The notes beneath the pieces were generated by a model. It was not told where the DNA came from. It searched no databases and worked only from the letters and a program-made list of their open reading frames with translations. The position numbers and the translations under genes were made by a program. Source: Absidia repens (Eukaryota; Mucoromycota; Mucoromycetes; Mucorales; Cunninghamellaceae). From it: a stretch of 64,000 bases of DNA. The stretch is from contig MCGE01000018.1 in NCBI GenBank assembly GCA_002105175.1, positions 744,001 to 808,000 of the forward strand. Direction: 5' to 3'. This document shows, one piece after another, positions 48,236-59,200 of this stretch (the first letter of the stretch is position 1; each line of letters starts with the position of its first letter).

Positions 48236-49600
48236 ATGGTTGAACTTAAGCTCGAAAAGTACAGATACTCATCCGCACAAAGACTGAACCAAGTGCAGCT
48301 TATAACCCAATCAATTTTATCTTATTTTACCAATAAATTTATTATCAAGGTTTTTTTAAACCACCCAAAACTTAATGTCTTTCTTTTATTCCAGCTTTTG
48401 GAGCACTTTTAACACAAAATTTTGACAGCTGAGTCTGAATATTATTTTTCTCTTAATTTGATCTGAATCTCTATTTTATTGACCTTATTATATTCACTTT
48501 GAAATTAGTATATCGCAACTCACACCATCAGGCTTAATCCTATTTTATTTTTAAGCCTTTGCAGCTACAATCGGTTGAACTTCATCCTAAAAAGTTCTGG
48601 TGCTCACTCTATAAAAAATAAAAACCTACAAAACAATTTCCAGTTACGACCTGACAACCAAAATTAGCCGTAACACTATAAACATAAAAACTTTACAAAA
48701 ACAAATTCCAGTTACGACCTAATAACCAAAATTAGCCGTATCAGTTGACCTTAATTCTAAAAGTTCTGGTGTTCACATTATAAAATGTCGAGGATCGGCC
48801 TGAGGCCGCTCCCAACACAGTGAACCTGCAGTCGCTTTTGAAAATTTTACCTCCGACACTTATTTGTTTACTTTTTTGCTCTCGACACTTTTTGCTCTTG
48901 ACTTTTTTTGCTTTTGACATTTTTTGCTCTTGACATCCTTCTGCTCTTGACATCTTTCGCTTTCGACACTTGCTTTCGACACTTTTTGCTTTTGACACTT
49001 TTTGCTTCTGGCCAACCTTAATTATTTTTTAGTATAAATAGCCAGACATTTTTGAAGAAATTATTTTTTCTTTAGTTTTTTTATCAAGTTTTCTCAATAT
49101 TAACAAATAAAACTTAGTACAAAGGTTCTTTTAACCACCAAATTATCTACTGTTTCTATTGGATCATAGAAACCTCTTTTATTTTTGACTACAAGTCCTC
49201 CTTTTATTTTATTTTTACTGTGTGTTATACACTATACTTTTATTGAACCAACAAAGGTCAATACTTTTCTTTTTATTTTATTTTACTCTTTCAAGTTTAT
49301 TTTTTATAAACTTTCTCTACAGTTGGACTTTATCTACAAAAGTTCTGGTGCTCACTACTATCAAATCTATTTTTGTCCGATTCAGGAACAAAATATTTCA
49401 AATTCCGCCGAAGGAAGAAAATTATTTTTCAAAGCTCCAAACGATCAAAGCTACACCAAAGGATCACTCAAGACATCCTATTTAACCCAGAAAAACATAA
49501 AAAACCTACAAAAACACAATCCAGTTGGACTAAAATCACAAATTTAGCCGCAACAACCTACAAAACGATTTTCAGTTCCAACACCCCGATTCGACCTTAA
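48236..49600. mobile_element. retroelement-like relics beside tRNA-Val
   Basis: Several motifs recur here in degenerate copies. AAAAGTTCTGGTG(C/T)TCAC lies at about 48588-48606, 48759-48776 and 49338-49355, with a weaker form near 48254. CCAGTTACGACCT...ACCAAAATTAGCCGTA lies at about 48640-48671 and 48709-48740, with a weaker form at 49519-49550. A block around AAGGTTTTTTTAAACCACC at 48351 resembles one around AAAGGTTCTTTTAACCACC at 49124. The complement of the second motif begins TACGGCTAATTTTGG, and TGGTGCTCAC could be a tRNA-primer binding site, so nested long-terminal-repeat relics are a fair reading. A TATAAATAG box lies near 49034. No reverse transcriptase ORF is present. Confidence 0.45.
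48870..49010. repeat. minisatellite, unit about 15-17 bases
   Basis: About eight imperfect tandem copies of a TTTTTGCTCTTGACAT-like unit (variants with CTTTCGACACT). On the minus strand they would read as repeated Ser-Lys-Ala-Lys / Gln-Lys peptides, which explains an otherwise suspicious open frame at 48741-48998. It lies inside the retroelement-like block. Confidence 0.8.
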
Positions 49601-49604
49601 AGAC

Positions 49605-49611
49605 GACAAAA
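49605..49611 (-). terminator. Pol III terminator of tRNA-Val
   Basis: Six T on the minus strand starting about five bases after the discriminator base of the tRNA. Confidence 0.8.
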
Positions 49612-49615
49612 AAGA

Positions 49616-49689
49616 TGTCTTCGTGCAGATTCGAACTGCAGACCGTCTGTGTGTTAGACAGACGTGATAACCAACTACACCACGAAGAC
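49616..49689 (-). tRNA. tRNA-Val (anticodon AAC)
   Basis: Seventy-four bases on the minus strand fold as a cloverleaf: acceptor GTCTTCG with CGAAGAC plus discriminator A; D arm with GTAGTTGGTTA; anticodon stem TCTGT/ACAGA with loop CTAACAC, hence anticodon AAC; five-base variable region; T stem TGCAG/CTGCA with TTCGAAT loop. No intron and no encoded CCA. A T6 run about five bases downstream is a Pol III terminator. The A box (TGGTGTAGTTGG) and B box (GGTCTGCAGTTCGAATC region) are intact, so it should be functional. Confidence 0.95.
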
Positions 49690-50020
49690 TTGTTGTGAAA
49701 AAAAATTGGTCAGTATTATATAAGTACAATGTCTACTAAGCGACACGTGAATCGCCTACTATTGGCTGGAAATTCTTTGATGGGTTTATTCTATGGTTTA
49801 AAATTTTCACTGTATAATTTGATTATATTGTTCTATACGTCATTAAAGAGAAGTATACGGTCAAAGTTTATATTATGCATTATATAATAAATAGAAGATG
49901 ACAAAGCACCCACCAAGTTAACCCTATGCTATCAGTGAAGTAAGAGACGGCAAAGGAAAAAAAAAGAAGTACTTAATTTCTTTTGTAATTTTTGTGACGT
50001 GCGGTCAGCAGGTTCTTTTT

Positions 50021-50053
<33 letters not shown>

Positions 50054-50096
50054 CTGAAATTTTCCCCTTCACTCTTCAATTATACCAAGTTCCTTC

Positions 50097-52557
50097 ATGC
50101 TCGGGGTTACCTCTCCTTTATCACTAGCCTCTTCATCTGAAAGTGATCATCAGCTTGAACTTGATCTTGTTACGGTTTTAAAACAACAAAAAGCATACGA
50201 ACCAACAGAAAAATCACTTTTACGGTACGTTTTTTCTTCTCACTACTCCCTCTCCCTCACTCTCACTCTCTTTCTTTTTTTTTTTTTTTTTTTTTTTTTG
50301 CTATACATTCTCTTCTCTTTAAAAACGCACGAAATTGAAATCTATTGACTAATTCCTATTACAACTTTTGCTTTTAGAAAAAAGGTCTTGGACACTTTAG
50401 ATCAACTCACAAAACAATTTGTTATTGAAACTAGCATTAGCCAAGGTGTTTCTCCTCATGATGCGAAGCAAATAAACGCCAAGGTGATGACTTATGGAAG
50501 CTACCGCCTAGGTGTTCATGCTGAAGGTATGTACTAAAGAATACAACGAATTCGCCTTTGTTTTAACATTTTATTCTTGTTCTCAGACGCTGATATCGAT
50601 ACGGTGTGCCTTCTACCTCGGAATATCTCTAGACTAGACTTTTTTGACAAAATGCGCTCAATATTGCTGACTCAACCCGGTATTGAAAGCCTCAACGTAA
50701 GTCAATACTGAAGTAATTGAAATGATTGCGTTCCCGGAATTATTAAATTGTATTCCTTTTTCGAATTTAGGCGGTACAAGATTCCTTTGTCCCCGTCATG
50801 AAATTCAAGTTTTTCAACATTCATGTAAGTTTCTAGCTTGAGACGTGGTACTTCTTGATTGATATGCTTGTTATAACACTTAATTCCTTGTTTATTCATA
50901 TAGATTGATCTCGTTTGTACCATTTTACCCTTCTCCAAAATACCCGAAAATTTGGATGCCAATGATCCCTCATTACTGCGACTTATGGACTTGCGTTGTA
51001 TTCGTAGCTTTAATGGGACTCGGGTGGCCGATGAACTTCTCTGTCTTGTACCGAACGTCGATACTTTTCAGATAGCCTTACGCTGTATCAAATTATGGGC
51101 AACGAAGCGGGGCATTTATTCTAATGTGGTTGGGTTTTTAGGTGGTGTTGCTTGGGCAATTCTGGTGGCTCGTGTATGTCAGCTTTACCCAAACGCCTGT
51201 GCAAGTACTATCGTCAGCAAATTTTTCCGTATCATAGGTCAGTGGAATTGGCCCAGCCCTGTTTTACTGAAGACAATTGAAGAAGCCTCAATGCCTGGTG
51301 ACACACAACCATGGAACCCAAGAGTAAGATAAAAGGCATACTTGTCTTCATATTATGCACAACTGACTGACTTTCTGCTCTTCTTTTTGATGTGTAGCTG
51401 AACGCCAGAGATCGTGAACACAAAATGCCAATCATTACCCCAAGTTACCCAAGTATGTGTACCACTCACAATGTCACTGCGTCATCAATGAAACTGGTAA
51501 TCGGTGAACTCAAATCAGCAGCGGAAATAGTCGACCGAGTGATGATCGGAGCTGCTTCCTGGAATGATCTTTTTACGGAAAACAACTTCTTTCAACTATA
51601 TCAACATTACATACAGGTGGTTGTCAGTGCTGATGACCATGATAGTTTATTAGAAGGGTAACAAATATAACAGAATGATTGAAATGTATTATTTAACGTA
51701 TTTTTCCCCTTCCTACCCCTCGTATATAGATCTGGATTAGTTGAATCACGACTTCGGCAACTGTTGATGAAGCTGGAAACTTCCCCTCAAATAGCTTTGG
51801 CCCATCCATTCATTGAAGGAATCGAAGACTCACGGCATTGCTCACAAAAACAACACCTGTATGAATTTATTGGCGCTGATCCACCGGCAACTGAAGAAGA
51901 CCGCACCGCACAAGTCGACCAAACATTCTATTCAAAAACCTTTTATGTTGGCTTATATGTCAGATTCGGTAATGTCATGTAGAAACAGAACGAAAACAGA
52001 AAAATAATGGTCAATGGGTTGATTTTGCGATTTATGTTTTATTTGTAGAGGTATCCCAGCCACGGGATTTGGACATCAGCCACCAAGTCAATGCTTTCGT
52101 CAAACAAACTCAACTACACGATGGATTTGACAAAAGGCATATGAAACTCAATATAAGATATATGAATAGGTAATGGAAAAAAACGAGGAACATGAAAAGC
52201 ATAAAAAGGAAAACAAAACATTGAAGCATAGGTGACATTTTTTTCTTTCTTTCTTTATTTCATTTTAGGTCAAGTCTACCACAGCAATTGATATCGACTG
52301 GGTCTGCAACAATGAAACGCGCCTATAAGGTACGTGTCAAACGGATGATGATACCTGATCTGACTACTGGTTTGTTTTTGCTTTATCAATGTTACTAACT
52401 CTAGGAAACCACTATACCCGACATCACCAGCACCTCGACCAAACTCGACAATATCAACAAAAAACGGCGCAGTAATCCGATTACAAACGAACAATTTGAT
52501 TATCCTCCATCGTCTCTACCTGATTTGAACAAAACATTGTCGGTGCCATCGAACTAG
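50097..52557 (+). CDS. PAP1: poly(A) polymerase (canonical, nuclear)
   Basis: Ten exons, 50097-50224, 50378-50526, 50587-50696, 50771-50824, 50904-51323, 51398-51657, 51730-51968, 52049-52169, 52269-52329, 52405-52557; 564 residues in frame, near the yeast length. It adds poly(A) tails to pre-mRNA in the cleavage/polyadenylation complex. The nucleotidyltransferase core has TYGSYRLGVHAEDADIDTV, giving the first two catalytic Asp, and the third Asp in IDLVCT. RCIKLWATKRGIYSNVVGFLGG and PIITPSYPSMCTTHNVT are family hallmarks of the central domain. The C-terminus holds the RNA-binding domain and a Lys/Arg-containing tail (KKRRS), a possible nuclear signal. The ATG follows a T tract of about 30 (50022-50051), and another T run fills the first intron. 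The first ATG in frame was chosen. Confidence 0.93.
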
Positions 52558-52577
52558 TGGACGTATTCTGTTTTCTT

Positions 52578-52612
<35 letters not shown>

Positions 52613-53500
52613 GGTTGGCAGAAGAAGAGAAAGAAGAAGAAAAAAAAAGGAAATATTAATACAGACACATACTTCATGATACTCTTTGTCCTTTTCATTT
52701 TTTTCCTTAACTTAGATTTGGTTTAGGTAGAGATTGGCACGAAATATTTGGTCTTCTCACTGATTGGCGATATAAGGTTATCCTTAATTTTGTACAGTAT
52801 CTATCCCTCGTCCCACTTTCTCACCTTTTCCTTCAATGTATATGATTATATCTCTTAGTTTAGATTCTTTTTACATTTATTCAGTCATGCTTAATATAGT
52901 ATTTTTTTTTATCAAAAATAAAAACAAACATTGAACTCGACTTTATATTTTTTGATTTTGTATCATTTTGTCTTTAACGTGTTTGCTTCTAGATGTAGGA
53001 TGATACTTGTGGTTGTGTCAGGGCGATATATGTATATATAAAAGAGTGATACGTGTTTGTATTCTTTAAGAATCAATGAAATGTTGATATTCAAGAGACA
53101 TCCTTGACATACCATAATGAATTATTTATGAATTTGGAAAAAAAAAAGGAGGTAGTACTCACATCATTTACCTACTCATCGCTATGGTTTACGAGGAGAT
53201 GGTATTATATCACTGAGTGCATCCTAAAACTTGATTTGCAGACTTTGCAATCATCCGCAAAACACCTCGTATTTTCTTTATATCACAACTCATGATCATG
53301 GGATATACTCATTATGTCTGCCCATATGAGCACTGCTGAAAATAGGTCCCTATAAATTGGGTAATGATATTTTGGAGGCAACACTAAATGTATCACAGGT
53401 GGCAGATAATTGTCCCCTTCCCTTCTTCTTCCCCAACAATGCAGAGACACAGTTTTGTCTTGGAGATACCACTTCTTCTTACGAGGCACCAAACATTTAC
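52558..53500. other. intergenic, no gene seen
   Basis: 3' region of PAP1 with a T tract of about 32 at 52579-52611, an AATAAAAAC-type signal near 52916, and AT-rich spacer up to a repeat copy. No gene visible. Confidence 0.5.
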
Positions 53501-54603
53501 AAATTAAAATCCCGCCCACGTGGTAATTATTATTTATTTATACTCCCCAAATTTTTTTTTTTTGTTTTTTTTCTCGCTACTCCTCTCTTTCTTTCTCTCT
53601 CTCTTTTTTTTTTTTCTCGCTACTCCTCTCTTTCTTTCTCTCTCTTTTTTTTTTTTTTTTTTTTTTTTTTTCACCATTGAACTTCCATAGGGTTATGTTG
53701 GACTTAGAATAGTGTCAGGACCAGTTTAGAAGGGGTTCCAGCTCTGGGATTACAAGATGCATGGGAAGACCCCTTATTTTGGATCTAGGATCTAGGATCT
53801 GAAGGCGTCAATAGTTGGTTTTTTTGGAGCCTTCTTTAGCTTAGTTTAGTGTTAGTCTGTACATAATTTGAATAAAATAAAACTCTTTTTACGTGTTTCA
53901 ATCAAAAGTTTGTCCCAGAGGTGTTTCTCATTTCTTGTGCATTGGTTCCCTTTTTACCAATGTCCCCTAGATGCATGGTGATACTTTTATACAGGATATC
54001 CTCTAGTGTTTCTCCTGACTATACAGTATATTAGGTCCTTTTTACATTTGTCACTTATTAGTGTTGACCATTCATTAAATCTCACATTAGTCTCCATCAA
54101 ATCCCTTATTGCAATGAATCCTTCATCGTTAGTTTTCATATCTATTAGTATCTAACAGTATAGTTAAATAAAATGTTTCATTTTTTTTTTACCAGGCATC
54201 TTCTGACACATCGTACAGTAAATAATGTCGCTATTATAATTTTCTTGTGTGAGTGTCTTACTAAGCACCTGCTTTCTAGTTTACCCACTATTACTACCTT
54301 TTCCGTTCAGAGTTCCAGACATTGGTTGGCACTATTAGATATGCGTACTATTAAAGGTAGAGCTGAATTTGTGCTCGACCAATTATGCAAAGGAAGCTAG
54401 ACGTGATGTACATGTAGCTGCCGCTATAGAACAATTTACACTGCTTGCTAGCATATATTATTACTACCCAAAGACCTAGTGGCCTGTGTGGCGAGTTCTA
54501 AGTATGAATCGTAGACCTATCCTCGCTCTGCCGCTTGTATTTATCCACTTGGCTATACCAGCAGCATAACTTCCACTGGACTGAACTTACTGTACGTACA
54601 GTA
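53501..54603 (+). repeat. dispersed repeat family, copy E (longest)
   Basis: Begins AAATTAAAATCCCGCCCACGTGG, a degraded form of the B-box-like edge. Then come two near-identical stretches (about 53570-53605 and 53616-53645: TCTCGCTACTCCTCTCTTTC), a T tract at 53648-53671, TTCACCATTGAAC, and the family core at 53753-53774. The downstream body, to ATAACTTCCACTGGACTGA near 54586, matches copy A in order. No long ORF; a 75-codon frame at 54173-54400 is not conserved in copy A as far as I can read. Confidence 0.8.
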
Positions 54604-54639
54604 TATCTCCAGTTTGCTATTTTTTTTTTTTTTGGATGG

Positions 54640-54860
54640 GGCGTTTGGAGGTACATCTTATTTTATTTATTGATATTTGGTGGCAGTACGTAACATAAAG
54701 ACTAATCTAATGACGGTCCCAATCCACATATTCAAAACGAAATGTCATCCCCATGCATGTTTTTATTGCATTTTTTAAATGCCTCCCAGTATATCTATGA
54801 TTTCCCCTGTATATCATGATTAAAATGGATATTGCAAAAACTACAAGATACTTTTTATTG
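54640..54860 (-). repeat. dispersed repeat family, degenerate copy F
   Basis: Complement of TAATGACGGTCCCAATCC ... ATCCCCATGCATG (54745-54760) matches the core of copies B-D, in opposite orientation to adjacent copy E. It is shorter and more diverged; the B-box edge is not recognisable. Confidence 0.5.
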
Positions 54861-55010
54861 ATAATATGAAGAGGATGTGTTTGTGTGTGAAGAGATGCTA
54901 AAAATATAAGTAAATAAAATAAAGTGATATGAACAATGTAAAGTGGTACAGACAGTAAAAAACAAAAAGCCAGTATAAAACTAAATATGTGTGGGGTGGG
55001 AGTCTAAAAT

Positions 55011-58000
55011 CTAATTCATCAAAGTATCCACCGATTGCTTCGCCAAAGTCTGTTGGCTAAGAAGATACTTGAGCATATACACGTTGGAATCACATCTATA
55101 AAAAAAGAAGAAAACAAATCAGTATATTCCTTTCAATGTCAATTACAGTCTCTTCAATGTCAAACTTACAATCCAGCAATATCATCACGCACACGGGTAA
55201 CACCCTTGTAAAGAGCACGGAAAACAGCTTGGTATTCTCCACGATGTTGTTTCAAGTACCTTCCATGTGCAGTCAGCAAATTTGTCACCCAAAGTAAATG
55301 GAATTCGATGTGGGGACTTGTTTCCATGTGTACACCAATGAACTTCAGTAGCTTGTCCAGATATTTTTCAGGAAGTCCGCGCGCCACCAAACTGACAGAA
55401 TCCGGAGGAATGCCTTCAAACACTTGTTGGGTAATCTTTTTTTCATTGAGTCGGAAGGCCATGCAAATCGCTTTGAGATATTCAGCCTCTTGTAAAGTTT
55501 CTAAGACCGAATCAGGAGTGATGTCTAATTCCAAATCAAAGGGATCGAACAAAATAGCATCATCTAAAGAGTAGATCAATAAACCATCAGTAGTTGCAGC
55601 AGCCCATGACCGTCCAGTTGGTGAGAATCGTACCGCTAACGATCGTATTTCAGGTCTCGTTTTTCGCATTGATAAATCGCCACCTTGTGTTCCAGGTAAT
55701 GTGTTGTCAAGACGGTCTTCAAGATCAGAGTGTTCGTCATCATCATCCATCGTTTCCTTGCTACCAAATTCCGTCATGTTGCGAGCACTAAGCATTTCCT
55801 GAGTACCATCCAATGACAGATTGTCCGATATCTGGAATTTCTTGATCAAAGAAGTCGAGTCAATATCGTAGAGACAGATGTATTTGCTATTGCCGCCAGC
55901 CAAAACAGATGAGCCATCAGCAGTGTAGCACAAAGAGTTGAAGGCCTTTCCTGAAGATGAATTTTCAGCTGTTGTACGATCGTCCACTTTACGTCCACCA
56001 GAAATGTCTTTTCGTCCTTCGATATTAGCAACTAGCTTTGAATCATCCACGTCCCAGAAAGAGATTTGTCCATCTAAAGTCGAAGCTGCCACTTGTTTGC
56101 CATCAGGTCGATAAGCCACTGCAAGTACTTCAGTTTGATGTTGTAAGGATTCAATATGCTTGTTACGTCCAAATACGTCCCAGATACGAGCAGTGTAATC
56201 CCAGCTACCACTAACTAAAGCCATACCTGAGGATGAGAAGTCGAGTGAGCTGATTGGTCCTTCATGCCCAGCGAGAATATCCAAAAGTTTGCCAGTTTGT
56301 ACACTCCACACGTAAATTTCGAAAGTATCCATGGTACCAGCACATACAATTTCGCCACTAGGATCCACAGCCAATGAAGTGAATTGAACAGGGTTTGGAC
56401 TGGTGAAAGTTCTGAAGTTTCGATATCGGACCAAATCAAAAGCACGCACCGTTCCATCCAAACTAGCCGAGAATAGCACCTGTCCCTGCTTGGCAAATTC
56501 AACCGCCTTGACGCTGCTGTTATGTTCGCTAAAAGTCACAAAACAGAACCCTGATGTTGCGTTCCACACCTTGACCTTGCCATCATCCCCACCAGTTGCC
56601 ATTGTTTGTCCGTCCGGTGAATAGGTTAATGCGTTCATATCATAATAATGGCCTTGTTGTTTAAGGACATAGGTTTCAGACTGCCATTCCCAGACCAGTA
56701 GTTGACCAAGATTGGCACAGCCAAAAGCAAGCCATTCCCCTGACGGATTGATTGCGACCGAATTGATTTTCTTTTGAGATATGCTATAATTGTTGGATCG
56801 AAGGGGATGAGAATTGCATATAAATATGGGAGGGGTCTTCTTTTGCTTGCTGTTTTTCAATTACCTGAGAGTATGGATAGTCGTAAAGCTAGGTACTTCA
56901 TAGAGACCGAAAATGCCATTAGAGAAGCCAGTGATGATCAGATTGCTAGGAGCATAAAATTCACAGGATTTGACCTTGATGCCATGACCTTGATGGAAGT
57001 AATGCTTCTTTTGTATCCGCCACCGCACATGATCAATAAAGTTTTCACCCAATTCCATTTCTTCATCAGAGTCGAGCCCACGTGAATCTACAAAGGTGGT
57101 ATGTCGCCATTGGAAAAGAGCACCATCCTTGCTAACGGTATATATCTAATAAGTAATCACAGTAGTATGGACATATTAGTAGCAGCAAATCACATCCTTT
57201 ACCGCGCTAACTCATTACTTACGTTTGCCATGTCATTAGAAAAGTAGGCACCAATAACTTCACTGCGATGGCCAGATAAGGTGACGGGAGTGAATCCAGG
57301 AGTGGGGTTAGTCGAATAGAGTCGTGCGGTCATATCCCTTGATGTCGTTAAAAAGTACCTGAAAATAATAGTACGTTAGTAATAGATCGCTCCACCTCAA
57401 TTTTCCTCATCATACTTTGAGTCTGAGCTCCAACTAATTTGAAGGACATCATCATGGTGACCAGTATAAGTGCGGTGAAGGACAAAAGGAGAGAATTCAC
57501 GAGTGTAACCAGGTGTTTTCCATACTTGAGTTTGGTGACCATGAGTCAGAGCTACGTATTTGCCGTTTGGACTAAACTTGATGCTGTTTACTTTCTCTTT
57601 GAAGTTGATTTGGTGAAGAACCGTTTGCCGAGGATAATTGATCAAAAAGCCACGACCAGCTAAACATGAGAGATCCAGATCAGTACATGAAAAGAGCTCA
57701 TAAAAACATATATCCATATTGAGCATTAAACTTACATTCATCCACAGTAATCAAAAGAGTAGCTTGGGGTGAAAGAGCCATGCAAGCAATATTTTTTCGC
57801 ATTTCGAAAGGTAAAGTGAAAGATTTGTTGCTGTAAACAGAGAATGAAGACGATCTATAAGTACTACAAGGCTTTTATAAAGTGTATTCTCAACTTACTT
57901 CACTAGATCAAATACCGAGACACGATTGCCAACAGGACTGATGATCGAGTTGCCGTCTGGAGTAAATATCAAATTGCCTTTGCTGTAGACAGTTCCACAA

Positions 58001-58128
58001 AGATTGGAGAACTATTGACAAGCAGGGGAAGGGCAAAAATCAGGTAGAGATGAATGTTAGAAGTTGTACATACATAAGCAGATTGTTTGCTAATTCAGTT
58101 TCTTTCTTACCTTGAAAGACGACTTCAT
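55011..58128 (-). CDS. PWP2: U3 snoRNP / SSU processome WD40 protein Pwp2
   Basis: Eight exons, 58128-58111, 58011-57899, 57830-57736, 57659-57416, 57358-57223, 57145-56865, 56783-55170, 55095-55011; 861 residues in frame. Pwp2 (periodic tryptophan protein 2) is a tandem beta-propeller core subunit of the UtpB module that folds pre-18S rRNA in the nucleolus. About 12-14 WD40-type repeats are visible, for example SWSSDSKYFLTTSRDMTARLY, TYSPDGQTMATGGDDGKVKVW, FSASLDGTVRAFDL and LVSGSWDYTARIWDVFGR. The C-terminal Utp12 domain (MAFRLNEKKITQQVFEGIPP ... LPEKYLDKLLKFIG) is complete. Human and yeast orthologues have 919-923 residues. The first exon is only 18 bases (six codons). An acidic linker (DDDDEHSDLEDRLD) separates the propellers from the tail. 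Confidence 0.95.
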
Positions 58129-58622
58129 CTTTGATATGTCAAAATAAAAAAGTGATAATGATAGAGGAAGAAAAGTCAAAAAAATGACTTTCCTCTTCAC
58201 TTCATCGGCGGCTTAAAAAAGCAGTCGCCACATTTTTTTTTTTTTTGGGAAAATGATTGAACCCCCGTCAGCCGCAATTTTTTTTTTTTTCGCCCAATGC
58301 ATTTCAGATCAGGTATTTCAGGCGTAAGCCCAAGGATTCTGTGCGAAACCATCTTTCAGGACCGCGGATGCACCGCTCCCATGGTTCAGTCTGAATTCTA
58401 GGACATAGTTGCTTTTTTTTTCTTAGAGGGGGAGAATTTACCTGTATGAACCTCTCTTCCAAACAGATAGTAAAAAGAAGAAACAATAATAATAATGATA
58501 ATAATAATTTTATTATGAATATAAATTGTGTGAATAAAGTCGACTACATCAATAAGGTACAAATATACAAATACACTAAACTAAACTAAACTAAACTAAA
58601 CCGAGCAGCCAGAACTAAACTA
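58129..58622. other. intergenic, PWP2 promoter and PRI2 3' region
   Basis: AT-rich, with AAT trinucleotide runs near 58483-58508 and a five-fold CTAAA tandem (about 58574-58600) just after the PRI2 stop. A TGATTGAACCCCC stretch (58253-58265) looks like a B-box complement but no tRNA folds here. Confidence 0.45.
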
Positions 58623-59164
58623 TCATCCAGTAGACATCAGGTCGTCGCTGCAATCATCAGTTTCACCCAAGCTAAGTTCATAGTAGGTATTCGGGTGTTC
58701 AATAATGCTAATTTTTTCATGATCAGGATGAGTGATTTCAAAATATTTGGTACACGCCATTTGGTAATGTGAGCCACGGACCAGATTCATAAGTTCCTTG
58801 ACTTGGTTCACGGGTATCTTGTTTTTATACAGTGTGGCTTCCAAGTTGCCCTGTGAGAAATGCCGGAAAGGGCATCCATGGTAATCGCCAGACGATGGAG
58901 AGTTTTCCTTGATAATCTTACTACAACTAAAGTATAAAAGTTCAGTAAATAGGGAACATTTTTATCTTTATTTTATTTTGTTTACCTGTAAGCAGTGTAA
59001 CTAACACGTTTGCCTTCCAATCCATAATTGTGTCGAATGTTGTATGCATATTCCTTTTGGAATTGTTCTTCGGTTTTGATAGTAAACGCAGTTTGCCAGA
59101 ATGACAACGCTTCCTTGATTGGTAATCCTATTGCCTAAACATGAAAATACACATTAGAGCATGT

Positions 59165-59200
<36 letters not shown>

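Noticed and set aside
48741..48998. Lys/Ser-rich minus-strand frame
   Set aside because: Product of a minisatellite with unit lengths that do not keep the frame.
58245..58275. Second B-box-like stretch (complement GGGGGTTCAATC)
   Set aside because: T stem and acceptor do not pair, so it is not a tRNA gene.
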